The notes beneath the pieces are model-generated. The model did not search any database. It was not told the origin of the DNA and was given only the letters and a program-made list of their open reading frames with translations. From Chitinophagaceae bacterium (GTDB lineage: Bacteria; Bacteroidota; Bacteroidia; Chitinophagales; Chitinophagaceae), in the NCBI GenBank assembly GCA_014379345.1, contig JACMLY010000010.1, positions 1 through 64,000 on the forward strand: a stretch of 64,000 nucleotides of DNA. The letters run 5' to 3'. Shown here one piece after another: positions 1 to 8,913 of the stretch. Both the position numbers and the translations under genes were made by a program. Positions within the stretch are counted from its first letter, which is position 1; each line of letters starts with the position of its first letter.

Positions 1-392
1 ATAAAATAATTGAATTGCCTGAACCAATTCATTTCTTTTTGTAAGAGGAATTCATTCCCATCTTTTATTCCGTCGATATCCGCGATCAGGCATATAGGCA
101 CCACTGTTTTACGTAGTCTCAGTATTTGCAACAGCAATTTGTTCATCCTTGCGTACAAAGGATGTTGGAAAACAATCACGGACCCTGCTTCAATGCGGAG
201 GAAGGTTTTGATCAGATATACGACACGCATCACTTTCGCCCTTATTGAAAAATCAAAATGATATGGAAAACGGATGGCTATGGCATCATTACGCTTCAAT
301 ATTTTTTCAATATCCATCGGACCAATGCCCCCATGGAATATTTCCTGATCTGTATGCTCACTGATATAGTATACTTTTTTAGAAAATTCCAT
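1..392 (-). CDS. Glycosyltransferase, galactofuranosyltransferase-like (partial, runs off left edge)
   Basis: Reading the minus strand from an ATG at 392 gives an open frame of about 130 codons to the window edge. It starts MEFSKKVYYISEH and continues with DIEKIL, then FQHPLYARMNKLLLQ and VPICLIADIDGIKDGNE. This layout (start strand, DIEKIL-type helix, a QxPLY segment, then an I-x-D-I-D loop) resembles the N-terminal half of bacterial beta-1,6-galactofuranosyltransferase-like glycosyltransferases, which add sugars to cell-surface glycans in the cytosol. It starts 5 nt after the stop of the flippase gene, so the two are probably co-transcribed as part of a polysaccharide locus. The family call is from pattern memory; that it is a glycosyltransferase is more secure than its sugar. 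The C-terminal half is outside the window. Confidence 0.62.
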   Translation of the reverse strand, partial: MEFSKKVYYISEHTDQEIFHGGIGPMDIEKILKRNDAIAIRFPYHFDFSIRAKVMRVVYLIKTFLRIEAGSVIVFQHPLYARMNKLLLQILRLRKTVVPICLIADIDGIKDGNEFLLQKEMNWFRQFNYF

Positions 393-397
393 TGCAA

Positions 398-1864
398 CTA
401 ATTGAAAAAAAAGCTCCATAGCTTTTTACAACGCCGGATAAAAACATCTTTTAATATAAGCATGAAATTGTTCCTGATCACAAAAGCCTGAATAATTACA
501 TATACAAAGAAACAGCTGCCCATAGAAATGATCAGGACCGGCAAAGGCGATGGAATCAATTTCCGTATGAGATAAACGACGGGTATGAACAATGAAGCAC
601 CAACTAGCGCATGAATGAAAGTACGAAGGTCGAAAACCTGCAAATCCGTTGAAGTTTTTCTTACATAGTAATAATTTATCAGCAAAAGCAAAATTTCGGC
701 AAGCATGATCGCATAGCTGGCGCCTGAATCCGCATATTTATAAGATAAGAACAACATTAAAAACACGAAAACAACGCTGGTCACCACTAAGCCGTTCAAA
801 TACAGTCTTTCACGATTGTGAGAAATGAGCACCTGCTTACTTAAAAAATGATTGTAAGACTTCAACAAAGGGAATGCCGCTAGAATTCTCAGGTTACCGG
901 TTGCAGGGATAAACTGCTCACCTAAAAAAATAATTACAAGGGGCTCTGCCAGCAGAAAAACACCGGCACAAATAGGAACCGAGAAAAGGATCAACAGTTG
1001 CAAATTCAAGGTGATCATTAATTGCACCTTCTTACGATTGTTTTGCCTGATGAAATAAACGATCCTCGGAAAAAAAACCTGTAATGAGTCTGAAAGTAGT
1101 GTAGTGGATATTCTTACTATCTTAACCGAAAAAGCGTAATACCCAACCGCGGATGCAGTGCTTACAATACGCAGCAGAACATTATCTAATATTAGCGTGA
1201 TCCCGTATACAAGACTTATAAAATAAGTAATTCTCAATTTGGGAATATGTCTTTTCCAGTTTGTGTTTTTGAATGAAACTGAAACTTCTTTGAACAAGAG
1301 GTAATTATTCCAAAGGCTGTTCAACATGGCCGATGAAGCTATGATGGCATAGTAAATAAAATAATCTGAAGGCTGTTTTATTAAGATGTAAATGGATACA
1401 AGCCCCAGCACACGGCATAAAACAGAGCGAAAAGTGATATACCGGAATTTTTCCATACCCAGAAAATACCATTCACAGGCAAAAAAATTCACAATCAAAA
1501 ATGAAAGCGAAAAATAAAGTATTCTTATATCATGGATTTTACTCCAGATAAAATATACCGCAACACCATACAGCACCAACGTAAAAGAGGAGGATATGAT
1601 ATGTAACAGCAGAAGCTCCGAAACCAGTTTCTCTTTTTTTTCGGGTTCGTTTCTCAACCTGGCAACCTCGCGCATACCGTATACCACAATCCCGAACTCT
1701 GCAATAGAAATAAAATAGAAGGTGAATGAATCAATAAAGCTAACCTCCCCGATGCCGGCAGGAGTCAATACCCTTGAAATATAAGGGATCGATAATAGGG
1801 GTAAAAAAACCTGACTGACAGATAAAATAAAATTATAAACCAGGTTCCTCTTTATGCTAGACAA
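398..1864 (-). CDS. Oligosaccharide flippase (Wzx-like, MOP superfamily)
   Basis: A 488-residue, highly hydrophobic protein with roughly 12-14 predicted membrane helices. The N-terminus (SSIKRNLVYNFILSVSQVF, then PLLSIPYISRVL and PAGIGEVSF) is the usual opening of Wzx/PST-type polysaccharide transporters, which move lipid-linked O-antigen or capsule units across the inner membrane. The start is a TTG at 1864; it is accepted because the family normally begins a few residues before the K-N-x-x-Y-N segment and no ATG lies nearby. A TAnnTTTG-like element sits 30 nt upstream. The glycosyltransferase at 1-392 follows in the same direction, and divergent sugar genes lie on the other side, so it belongs to a surface-glycan cluster. 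Confidence 0.88.
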   Translation of the reverse strand: MSSIKRNLVYNFILSVSQVFLPLLSIPYISRVLTPAGIGEVSFIDSFTFYFISIAEFGIVVYGMREVARLRNEPEKKEKLVSELLLLHIISSSFTLVLYGVAVYFIWSKIHDIRILYFSLSFLIVNFFACEWYFLGMEKFRYITFRSVLCRVLGLVSIYILIKQPSDYFIYYAIIASSAMLNSLWNNYLLFKEVSVSFKNTNWKRHIPKLRITYFISLVYGITLILDNVLLRIVSTASAVGYYAFSVKIVRISTTLLSDSLQVFFPRIVYFIRQNNRKKVQLMITLNLQLLILFSVPICAGVFLLAEPLVIIFLGEQFIPATGNLRILAAFPLLKSYNHFLSKQVLISHNRERLYLNGLVVTSVVFVFLMLFLSYKYADSGASYAIMLAEILLLLINYYYVRKTSTDLQVFDLRTFIHALVGASLFIPVVYLIRKLIPSPLPVLIISMGSCFFVYVIIQAFVIRNNFMLILKDVFIRRCKKLWSFFFN

Positions 1865-1893
1865 AACAGATCAGTTTACAGAAGCAAATAATA

Positions 1894-1901
1894 CAAACAT
1901 A
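1894..1901 (-). promoter_or_regulatory. Putative -7 element for the flippase gene
   Basis: The minus strand reads TATGTTTG, an exact match to the Bacteroidota -7 consensus TAnnTTTG, 29 nt before the TTG start of the flippase gene. No good TTG/TTTG -33 partner was seen at the usual spacing, so this rests on the -7 match alone. Confidence 0.4.
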
Positions 1902-1959
1902 AGTATATTTACCCGGGGAACTAAAGTACTACCATCAAAACTATTTGAAAAAACACTCG

Positions 1960-3036
1960 ATGCATTTGACGCTTTTAAAATTACTTAGATGCCCGGTTAC
2001 TAGAAGCTCTCTAAAAATTGAAGTCCTTTCAATATCCAGAAAAAAATTTTCCGAAAATGAGGAAGAAATAATCAATGAGGGCATTTTATATGCCACCGAA
2101 GATTGGTTCTATCCTATTATAAAAGGTATCCCACGCCTGATCGTTGAAGCCTTTTATGACTATGATGATTTTTTTCTGAAATACATGCCCGACTATCCGC
2201 TTAGAAGATCCGTTCTTGAACAAAAATACCAGGGCCTTATTCAATATGTAGTAAATAAGAACCATCGAACGAAACAAAGTTTTTCAAAAGAATGGAGCAT
2301 TTTTAAATACAATTCCGACAAGACATGGGATCTCGATATACGGGGAATGTTTACCCGTTTTCTAAAAGAAATCGATGAAAACGAAAAAGATCTGCCAGGA
2401 AAATTGATATTCGATGCAGGATGTGGTAATGGCGTCTTAAATAAGGCAGTAGCAAAAAGCGGAGCCACTATCGTTGGAATGGATTTTAGTCTTAGCATTG
2501 AGAAAGCTTTTGAAAGCAACGACCAGGAGAGGGCATTTTTCATTCAGGGTGATGTGCAGTTTCCGCCGGTTCATTTTGAAACTTTCGATATTGTACATAG
2601 CAGCGGCGTGCTTCATCATACCAACAATACAGAGCTATCCTTTTCCTGCCTTGAGCCCTGTGTGAAGCCCGGGGGTAAACTTAGTGTGTGGCTTTATCAT
2701 CCAAGAAAGAATTTTATCCATAACATATTTAACACGATCCGAAAATTCACCTCCCGGCTGCCCCTTAGACTGCAATATTATTTGTATTGGACCACCGTAT
2801 TCCCCATCAGTTTTATCGTTAACCGGATAAAAGGAAATGAAAAAAATGTAAGCGAAACCATGGTTGGCATTTTTGATTGGTTATCACCGGAATTTCGTTG
2901 GGAGCATGAACACGGTGAAGCGGCGAGTTGGTTTTACAAAAGGAATTACACACTGGTTAAAGTAACTGCATCCGATCTATTCGGTTTCAATATTACCGGA
3001 AGCAAAACACATAAAAATGCAAATAGGGATATTTGA
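1960..3036 (+). CDS. Class I SAM-dependent methyltransferase with Trm112-like N-terminus
   Basis: The N-terminal ~60 residues (LLRCPVTRSSLK, then GILYATEDWFYPIIKGIPRL) resemble the Trm112p-like domain that often precedes sugar or lipid methyltransferases. The Rossmann core follows with motif I FDAGCGNGVL, the acidic post-I residue in IVGMDFS, and a later VHSSGVLHHT segment typical of Methyltransf_11 proteins. Substrate is unknown; the setting between a flippase and glycosyltransferases suggests sugar or glycan methylation. A TTG start at 1945 is possible, but the ATG at 1960 is preferred. Its last 20 nt overlap the next glycosyltransferase gene, which indicates translational coupling. Confidence 0.82.
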   Translation: MHLTLLKLLRCPVTRSSLKIEVLSISRKKFSENEEEIINEGILYATEDWFYPIIKGIPRLIVEAFYDYDDFFLKYMPDYPLRRSVLEQKYQGLIQYVVNKNHRTKQSFSKEWSIFKYNSDKTWDLDIRGMFTRFLKEIDENEKDLPGKLIFDAGCGNGVLNKAVAKSGATIVGMDFSLSIEKAFESNDQERAFFIQGDVQFPPVHFETFDIVHSSGVLHHTNNTELSFSCLEPCVKPGGKLSVWLYHPRKNFIHNIFNTIRKFTSRLPLRLQYYLYWTTVFPISFIVNRIKGNEKNVSETMVGIFDWLSPEFRWEHEHGEAASWFYKRNYTLVKVTASDLFGFNITGSKTHKNANRDI

Positions 3037-4147
3037 AACAGTTCATTTTGAAGGTGCATACCCGGTGATTAAATTGTTTGATAACGGACATAACGAAATA
3101 ACAATCTTCACTTATGAAACTTCATACCAGCAATTCGAGCATCTTTTCAAGGATGGAATGCATAAATATAACTGGATAGTTAAACAAGAATCCGAATCAA
3201 AGTATGAATTTATCGTCCGGTTGTATAAGATTTCAAAAAAATCAAAACTTGACATCCTGTACATAAATACGATTTCGGATAATCATATTTTATACGCAAT
3301 TACAATTGCTCTTCTTCGAAAGGCAAAGATAATTGTCACTCTCCATGATATAAACAGCCATTTTGATTTCGAGCCCGGTTTAAGCATACGAAAATGGATA
3401 AGATATATCGGTAAAAGGTCGCTTATTAAAGCTGTGAATGACTTCAATGTGGTCTCTTCCACAATGGTGACTTACTTAAAAAACAAACTGCCTTCATACA
3501 AAAAAGTTCATTGTGTGCCCGGAAGTATCTTTGAGCAGTCCAAACGGCCCGCATCGCTTAATAATATATCAGGCAGCATACATATCGTAATTCCCGGAAC
3601 CATAGACCAAAGACGGCGTAACTATGAGCTTGTATTTGATCTGCTTGATGAAATAAATCAAAAAAAAATAGACATCTCTATTGTGTTGCTTGGAGGGATC
3701 AACGAATACGGCAAAGACATTTTAGATAAATGCAAACAATACATTTCTAAAACCGGTGTCCTCAAATTCTTTCAAACAGATATTGTTGACCAGCCAGTAT
3801 TCGATAATGAAATGGATGAAGCTCATTTCATACTTATTCCGTCAGTCATTGATACGGTTATCTCAGACGGGATTCGGGAAACTTATGGACTATCCATTTC
3901 TTCCGGTACTATTTTCGATGTTATCAAGCACGCTAAACCTTTTATTATCCCTGAGCAACTCGCCATTCCGGATAATCTTGAAAGCAGTTGCTTTAAATAT
4001 TCTGCGCAGAAAGATATTATTCCTTTTCTGGAAAGCTTTTTGGCAAATCCTGAAAAGTATTCAAAATGGAAGAGGAGTGCTCTTCAAAATTCTCAAGAGT
4101 ATACTATTGAGAATATCAGAAAAGGAAATGCGGGGCTTTTTCTGTAA
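3017..4147 (+). CDS. Glycosyltransferase, GT-B fold (GT4-like)
   Basis: A 376-residue soluble protein with two Rossmann-like halves. The first carries IGIFETVHFEGAYPVIKLF and KIIVTLHDINSHFD, a typical acceptor-side H-D segment. The second starts near HIVIPGTIDQRRRNYELV, the usual opening of a GT4 C-terminal domain, with a later SGTIFDVIKHAKPFIIPE segment where GT4 enzymes bind the nucleotide sugar. The classic E-x7-E motif is not evident, so the family is approximate. The ATG at 3017 lies inside the end of the methyltransferase gene (20-nt overlap), so both are likely made from one transcript. Donor and acceptor sugars cannot be read from the sequence. Confidence 0.72.
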   Translation: MQIGIFETVHFEGAYPVIKLFDNGHNEITIFTYETSYQQFEHLFKDGMHKYNWIVKQESESKYEFIVRLYKISKKSKLDILYINTISDNHILYAITIALLRKAKIIVTLHDINSHFDFEPGLSIRKWIRYIGKRSLIKAVNDFNVVSSTMVTYLKNKLPSYKKVHCVPGSIFEQSKRPASLNNISGSIHIVIPGTIDQRRRNYELVFDLLDEINQKKIDISIVLLGGINEYGKDILDKCKQYISKTGVLKFFQTDIVDQPVFDNEMDEAHFILIPSVIDTVISDGIRETYGLSISSGTIFDVIKHAKPFIIPEQLAIPDNLESSCFKYSAQKDIIPFLESFLANPEKYSKWKRSALQNSQEYTIENIRKGNAGLFL

Positions 4148-4150
4148 CCG

Positions 4151-5041
4151 TTACTGAATAGTTTGAATTTGCATCTCCACTTCTTTGCAAACATCAATTA
4201 TTGGAATTGAATTGATGACCTCCGTTTGGTGATCTCTTTTATAAAAAGCCCGCAGCAGTAGCGGGCTCACGAGTTTCCGTAAAATGCCGTAATCATATAT
4301 TTCATTGGGGCTGGTACAATTGAAAATGGCTATACATGGAATTTCGTATGCCAGAGCAGCATGCATAGCCAAAGTATCACCGCTGATAATGAGCTTACAT
4401 TGCGAAATATCATCAAGATATTGCCTCAATTGGTTCCGTTTTTCAAAAACCGTAACAGCCTGCTTTTCAGTCTTCAAAATCGAGATCAGTTCATCATAAC
4501 CGTTCCAACTTTTATTGGGCCATGTACGCCCTACCCTTTTTTCAATTCCAATATTGCTCCTGTTGGTCAGCGGCCCGCTTTTAAAGATGATATATTTTTG
4601 ACCGGAAAAGTTTTCTCCTAACATACCATACAAGATCTCCTGGTAACTACGTTTGTTGTTTTTCTTGAGGTCAGTAGCCTGTAAAGCGGGCAATTTACTA
4701 ATCAGGCTCATATCAAATAATTCAACGGCATCGGATGAATAATCGAGGGTTCCGTTGTTCCAGCAAACACCAACTAACTTCTTTGTTTGAATTACACTTA
4801 CTCTTTTAGCAAGATCAATGTCCTCCTCAAGATTTATTATCAGGTCGAACTGTAAATTGAATATTTCAGCAGAAATATTTTCAAGCGGAATCAGGGTAAG
4901 ATTAGGATATTGGTTGGGGAAGAGAGGGATATTGTAAGCGGCAGTTATCCAGAAAATATTTCCTTTCAACACATGCAACAACACCGTTGTTCGCAGAACA
5001 TCGCCGGATGCATTGGTTTTCACGATTAATATATTTTGCAT
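4151..5041 (-). CDS. Glycosyltransferase family 9-like (heptosyltransferase-like)
   Basis: About 296 residues from the internal ATG at 5041. That start gives MQNILIVKTNASGDVLRTT, which matches the GT9 opening (ILI-h-[RK]-x-x-x-G-D-hhhT). A longer frame to 5110 exists but adds 23 residues before the first beta strand and is rejected. The C-terminal part has CKLIISGDTLAMHAALA followed by IPCIAIFNCTSP, equivalent to the GT9 donor-site region (SxDTxxxHxA, then a TxP segment). GT9 enzymes transfer heptose or related sugars in LPS core or glycan assembly. It converges on the preceding glycosyltransferase with a 3-nt gap. Overall conservation with LPS heptosyltransferases looks modest. Confidence 0.72.
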   Translation of the reverse strand: MQNILIVKTNASGDVLRTTVLLHVLKGNIFWITAAYNIPLFPNQYPNLTLIPLENISAEIFNLQFDLIINLEEDIDLAKRVSVIQTKKLVGVCWNNGTLDYSSDAVELFDMSLISKLPALQATDLKKNNKRSYQEILYGMLGENFSGQKYIIFKSGPLTNRSNIGIEKRVGRTWPNKSWNGYDELISILKTEKQAVTVFEKRNQLRQYLDDISQCKLIISGDTLAMHAALAYEIPCIAIFNCTSPNEIYDYGILRKLVSPLLLRAFYKRDHQTEVINSIPIIDVCKEVEMQIQTIQ

Positions 5042-5131
5042 ATTGTAAACTATCCCTGTTTTCAATATCGAATTCATAACTTCGACCAATTGGGGATTGC
5101 AAATAAACAAAATACCGATAACTAATTGCTT

Positions 5132-6115
5132 ATGGCATTACATAAAAGAGTCAATGCATCTGCAAAAACGGATGAAACAACAGGTTTTGGCACCAATAGG
5201 TCGATGTATGGTGGCCGTCTTATTAACCGTGATGGCAAGGCAAATGTTCATAAAACCGGGATTTCCTTTTTTGATAAACTAAGCTGGTACCATACATTAA
5301 TCCAAATGCCACGATGGAAATTTCTGACATTTATTTTTATATGGTTTTTAGTTGTTAACCTCGTTTTTGCAGGTATTTATTATTTGATAGGCGTAGAAAA
5401 TCTCGGTGGAATGGAAGGAAAAACTGTAACGGAGAAATTTATAGAAGCCTATTTTTTTAGTGCCCAAACTTTTACTACAGTAGGCTATGGCCGGATTAAT
5501 CCTACGGGATATCTTACCAGTTTCGTAGCCGCATTTGAAGCCTTCAGCGGACTTTTGTTTTTTGCACTGGCCACCGGTCTTTTTTATGCGCGTTTTTCAA
5601 GACCAGAAGCCTTCCTGCGCTTTAGCGAAAATGCCTTGATAGCGCCATATCGTGATGGCATTGGATTAATGTGTCGAATAGCACCATATAAAAACAATTC
5701 TCTGACCGAGCTTGAAGTTAAACTTACAGTGGCAATGAGATTGGAAGAAAATGGAAAGGAAGCTAATAAGTTTTACCAGCTCGAAATGGAGATTTCAAAA
5801 GTAAATGCCTTGGCATTAAGCTGGACGATCGTTCACCCGATAAATGATAAAAGCCCCCTCTATACGCTGGCAGCCGAAGATTTCAAAAACCTAAAAACAG
5901 AAGTATTTGTTATGGTAAAAGCATTCGATGAAACTTTTTCAAATACAGTAGTTGCCAGAACATCTTATACAAATGATGAAATAGTGTTTGGTGCTAAATT
6001 TATTCCTATGTATCGTCGTTCGGTTAGCGGTGGAACCACAATTCTTGAATTGGATAAATTAAACCACTTTGAAAAAGCAGATATAACGATGGCACTACCA
6101 GGACTGGAGTCATAA
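5132..6115 (+). CDS. Inward-rectifier potassium channel (KirBac-type)
   Basis: A 327-residue protein with two membrane helices (about 63-85 and 125-150) around a pore loop with the K+ selectivity filter TVGYGR at 116-121. The cytoplasmic immunoglobulin-like domain follows (for example FRFSENALIAPYRDGIGLMCRIAP is represented here by the segment around residues 162-186), then SWTIVHPINDKSPLY, a hallmark of Kir C-terminal domains. KirBac channels let potassium pass the inner membrane and are gated by lipids and ions. The ATG at 5132 is taken over a TTG at 5126. It is transcribed divergently from the GT9 gene and has no co-transcribed partner. Confidence 0.93.
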   Translation: MALHKRVNASAKTDETTGFGTNRSMYGGRLINRDGKANVHKTGISFFDKLSWYHTLIQMPRWKFLTFIFIWFLVVNLVFAGIYYLIGVENLGGMEGKTVTEKFIEAYFFSAQTFTTVGYGRINPTGYLTSFVAAFEAFSGLLFFALATGLFYARFSRPEAFLRFSENALIAPYRDGIGLMCRIAPYKNNSLTELEVKLTVAMRLEENGKEANKFYQLEMEISKVNALALSWTIVHPINDKSPLYTLAAEDFKNLKTEVFVMVKAFDETFSNTVVARTSYTNDEIVFGAKFIPMYRRSVSGGTTILELDKLNHFEKADITMALPGLES

Positions 6116-6121
6116 TCAATA

Positions 6122-6595
6122 TTAATACTCCCAAAACTTTACAGGATAGTCCATGCAGTTTTTTGCTGACCCTGCATGCAACAATAAACCAATACGTTGA
6201 AGTTCTTCCGGATCCAATATTTTTTCAGCTTCAGGGAAATAAATCCGCTCTTCAAAACGAATATGTTGCTCAAGTGTTTGATAAAAGAAATGCAAATCTT
6301 CGGTTGTAAAAAGACCTTCTTCAATCTTTTTAATTATTGAGCGAATTTGAGAATGTTCAGATAAAAGCCGATCTGTATATTTACGATCAAAATCTTTATC
6401 CTGTAAGGCCGGAACCAGGATATCTTCTTCCATGATAAAATGCTCCTTCAATTCTTTCTGCCAGCCATCCAGAATAAAATCACCCATGATCCTGAGATCA
6501 GCATGTTTTTTTTCTCCCTTGGAAAGCAAAAGGACCATCAATAGCCCGTTATGATGCTGACGGGATAAAGGTTGAAGATTTTTATCTCTTACCAT
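6122..6595 (-). CDS. Hemerythrin HHE domain protein
   Basis: A 157-residue all-helical protein with histidines and acidic residues in the hemerythrin pattern: SRQHHNGL near the N-terminus, LKEHFIMEEDILVP in helix 2, LLSEHSQI in helix 3, and EQHIRFEERIYFPEAE in helix 4. These would bind a non-haem di-iron centre for oxygen, nitric oxide or iron handling. The gene starts 3 nt after the stop of tpiA and is read in the same direction, so it is probably its operon partner. There is no signal peptide, so it should act in the cytosol. The ligand that it senses or binds is not evident from sequence. Confidence 0.88.
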   Translation of the reverse strand: MVRDKNLQPLSRQHHNGLLMVLLLSKGEKKHADLRIMGDFILDGWQKELKEHFIMEEDILVPALQDKDFDRKYTDRLLSEHSQIRSIIKKIEEGLFTTEDLHFFYQTLEQHIRFEERIYFPEAEKILDPEELQRIGLLLHAGSAKNCMDYPVKFWEY

Positions 6596-6598
6596 ACA

Positions 6599-7360
6599 TT
6601 ATTTCAGGCCCTTTATGATGGAAATAAAATCTGCGGCGATCAGGGATGCTCCGCCAACCAACCCTCCGTCCACATCGGGGCAGGAAAATAATTCAGCCGC
6701 ATTGCCGGCTTTCACGCTTCCTCCATATAGTATAGAAATATTATCAGACACTAACGATCCGTATTTTTTTGTAAGCACTGCACGTAAATGAGCATGCATT
6801 TCCTGTGCCTGCGCCGTTGAAGCAGTCTTTCCGGTTCCGATGGCCCATATTGGTTCGTAGGCGATGACCACCCTTTGAATATCCACCTCCGACAAATGGG
6901 ACAGAGATTCCTTTAATTGAATCTCCACATGATCGTTCTGTGTTCCCGCATCGCGGATCGCTAAAGATTCTCCGCAGCAAAATATAGGCGTTATCTCATA
7001 TTCCAGGCAAATGTTTACCTTCTCAGCCAGCATGTTATTGTCTTCATTAAAATATTCTCTGCGTTCACTATGGCCTATTACACAATGGCGAATTCCTATT
7101 GACTGCAGCATCTCTGCAGATACTTCGCCCGTGTATGCGCCAGATTTCCGGGTATAGCAGTTCTGCGCTGCTACAAAATAATTTTCCTCTTCCGCAACTT
7201 CACTATTTGCCATGATCAGATAAGGATATGGCACAGCAAAAATTACCTGCTGATTTTTTTTTAGTGATACCTGATTATTAAGAACATCAGCCAATAGACT
7301 TTCAGCCTGCTGATAGGTACAATTCATTTTCCAGTTTGCAGCGGCAATTTGTTTGCGCAT
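6599..7360 (-). CDS. tpiA: Triosephosphate isomerase
   Basis: A 253-residue TIM barrel, normal length for the family. Conserved residues are in place: the Asn/Lys pair in AAANWKMN (N9, K11), catalytic His97 in VIGHSERR, catalytic Glu169 in AYEPIWAIGTGKTA, and the phosphate-binding YGGSVKAGNA and GGLVGGASL loops. It interconverts dihydroxyacetone phosphate and glyceraldehyde 3-phosphate in glycolysis and gluconeogenesis. It lies 10 nt after a GlmU-like gene and 3 nt before the hemerythrin gene, all on the minus strand, which suggests one transcript of three genes. Confidence 0.98.
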   Translation of the reverse strand: MRKQIAAANWKMNCTYQQAESLLADVLNNQVSLKKNQQVIFAVPYPYLIMANSEVAEEENYFVAAQNCYTRKSGAYTGEVSAEMLQSIGIRHCVIGHSERREYFNEDNNMLAEKVNICLEYEITPIFCCGESLAIRDAGTQNDHVEIQLKESLSHLSEVDIQRVVIAYEPIWAIGTGKTASTAQAQEMHAHLRAVLTKKYGSLVSDNISILYGGSVKAGNAAELFSCPDVDGGLVGGASLIAADFISIIKGLK

Positions 7361-7370
7361 AGAGATATAA

Positions 7371-8429
7371 TTAAGATTGATTAAAAATATTGCTGAGTTG
7401 CTCGATGTCTTCTTCCGTAACTATTTTCCCCTTGAGCTTTTTCCAATTCACAATATCACGAATTGCCTTTTGAAAATCATATTTTTTAACGGGTTTATAA
7501 CCCCAGGAAAACCCGGGAATAAAAGCCGGAGTTAATCCTTCACCATACACATTGCAGCAGACGCCTACAACTGTTCCTGTATTAAACGTGGTATTTATTG
7601 CGCTGCGTGAATAATCACCCAGTAACAATCCACACTTCGTTCCTGCAATTTTAGAATGGCCACTTGCTGCATCGTATACTTTTACTTCCCCTGCGCTGTT
7701 TTTCAGGTTAGAGTTTGACGTTCCTGCTCCCAGATTGCACCACTCACCTACAACGGAATCTCCCAGGTATCCATCATGTGCTTTGTTTGAGTATCCAAAG
7801 ATGATGGAATTTTTTACCTCTCCGCCAACTACACTGTAAGGCCCTATTGTTGTAGCACCATATATGCGGGCGCCCATTTTCACCACTGCCCCCTCGCAAA
7901 TTGCAAAAGGCCCCCTGATAGTGGCGCCTTCCATGATCTCAGTATTTTTACCAATATAGATGGGCCCTGTAGAAGCATTTAAAATGCAATGCCTCAGTAT
8001 CGCACCCTGCTCAATAAAAACATTTTTTTCATCGATTACCTGCACCGTTTCGGGAATCGGCACAGAAGCCCTGCCTGTTGTGAGCAATTTAAAATCCTCA
8101 CGCAGTGCCCAATCGTTCAGCTGAAAAAGATGCCAGGGATATTGAATGATTTTACATGCATCAATACCCGAACCCGAAATATTTGTTTGATTGCATTGAT
8201 CAAGTGTTGAAATAAAATCATGTGAAGGAATGATATTGGCGGCAACAACCAGGGTACTACCGGAAGCCGAAATGTCTTCGGACCCTAAAGAAACAGGGCG
8301 CTTCAATAATCTTTCCCATTTTTCGCGGATAGTGAGAATTCCGATCCTGATGTCAGCCACATGACGAATCAATCCAAATGGAAATAAATCATCTTTTACA
8401 TCTTTATCATTGAGGATAATGTCCTTCAT
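7371..8429 (-). CDS. GlmU-like left-handed beta-helix protein (putative sugar nucleotidyl/acetyltransferase)
   Basis: A 352-residue protein. The N-terminal part (KDDLFPFGLIRHVADIRIGI, then LTIREKWERLL) matches the short N-terminal domain of Bacteroidota GlmU-like proteins. From about residue 130 on it has hexapeptide repeats (for example GPIYIGKNTEIMEGATIRG, SVVGEWCNLGAGTSNSNLKN), forming a left-handed beta helix as in GlmU acetyltransferase domains. The nucleotidyltransferase signature G-x-G-T-R-M near the N-terminus is not present, so pyrophosphorylase activity is doubtful. A role in UDP-GlcNAc or related sugar-nucleotide synthesis is inferred only. It is first in a probable operon with tpiA and the hemerythrin gene. 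Confidence 0.75.
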   Translation of the reverse strand: MKDIILNDKDVKDDLFPFGLIRHVADIRIGILTIREKWERLLKRPVSLGSEDISASGSTLVVAANIIPSHDFISTLDQCNQTNISGSGIDACKIIQYPWHLFQLNDWALREDFKLLTTGRASVPIPETVQVIDEKNVFIEQGAILRHCILNASTGPIYIGKNTEIMEGATIRGPFAICEGAVVKMGARIYGATTIGPYSVVGGEVKNSIIFGYSNKAHDGYLGDSVVGEWCNLGAGTSNSNLKNSAGEVKVYDAASGHSKIAGTKCGLLLGDYSRSAINTTFNTGTVVGVCCNVYGEGLTPAFIPGFSWGYKPVKKYDFQKAIRDIVNWKKLKGKIVTEEDIEQLSNIFNQS

Positions 8430-8470
8430 TGCTTAAAACTACTATCTAATTCCAGGATCAAAACAAAAAT

Positions 8471-8493
8471 CCCTTCCTGAAAATCAGGAAGGG
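8471..8493 (-). terminator. Rho-independent terminator after rpmE2
   Basis: CCCTTCCTGA, loop AAA, TCAGGAAGGG form a perfect 10-bp stem. On the minus strand it is followed by ATTTTTGTTTT. It lies 40 nt downstream of the L31 stop codon and upstream of the GlmU-like gene, so it should separate the two transcripts. Confidence 0.85.
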
Positions 8494-8532
8494 AAAATAT
8501 ATAGCCATAAAAAACAAAAAGTAAGAAGAAAA

Positions 8533-8781
8533 TTATTTCTTTTCGTAACGCTTTTTGAATTTATCAATTCTACCAGCAGTGTCCACAAGCATCTTCTGTC
8601 CGGTAAAAAATGGATGTGAGGTATTTGAAATCTCCAGTTTGATTAAAGGATAATCATTCCCATCTTCCCACTTCACTGATTCCCTGGTCGGAGCCGAAGA
8701 GCGGCTTAAAAAACTATAGCCGTTACTCATATCTTTGAAAACAACGAACCTGTAATTCTCAGGATGAAGACCCTTTTTCAT
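8533..8781 (-). CDS. rpmE2: Ribosomal protein L31, type B
   Basis: An 82-residue protein starting [17 protein letters not shown], with [19 protein letters not shown] and ending [16 protein letters not shown]. This is the type B (zinc-free, C-minus) form of large-subunit protein L31; no cysteine ribbon is present. Length is normal for the Bacteroidota form. It is monocistronic, with its own terminator and a -7-like element upstream. In other bacteria type B L31 can replace the zinc-containing form under zinc shortage, but here it may be the only copy; this cannot be told from the window. Confidence 0.97.
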   Translation of the reverse strand: MKKGLHPENYRFVVFKDMSNGYSFLSRSSAPTRESVKWEDGNDYPLIKLEISNTSHPFFTGQKMLVDTAGRIDKFKKRYEKK

Positions 8782-8837
8782 AATTCTTATGGTTTATGTA
8801 TGCACGGATTTTGCCGTACAATTTTAAAAATGAGCTG

Positions 8838-8845
8838 CAAAACTA
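8838..8845 (-). promoter_or_regulatory. Putative -7 element for rpmE2
   Basis: The minus strand reads TAGTTTTG, an exact TAnnTTTG match, 56 nt before the rpmE2 start codon. No clear -33 partner was found. Confidence 0.4.
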
Positions 8846-8913
8846 AGCCAAATAAGGCTTTTTTACTAAATTAATTTTAGGTATGCAATACCTATGGCAT
8901 ACCTGGCGATGGA

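Noticed and set aside
10..261. Plus-strand open frame at the left edge
   Set aside because: Antisense to the glycosyltransferase frame on the minus strand, which has clear family-like segments; the plus frame has no recognisable content.
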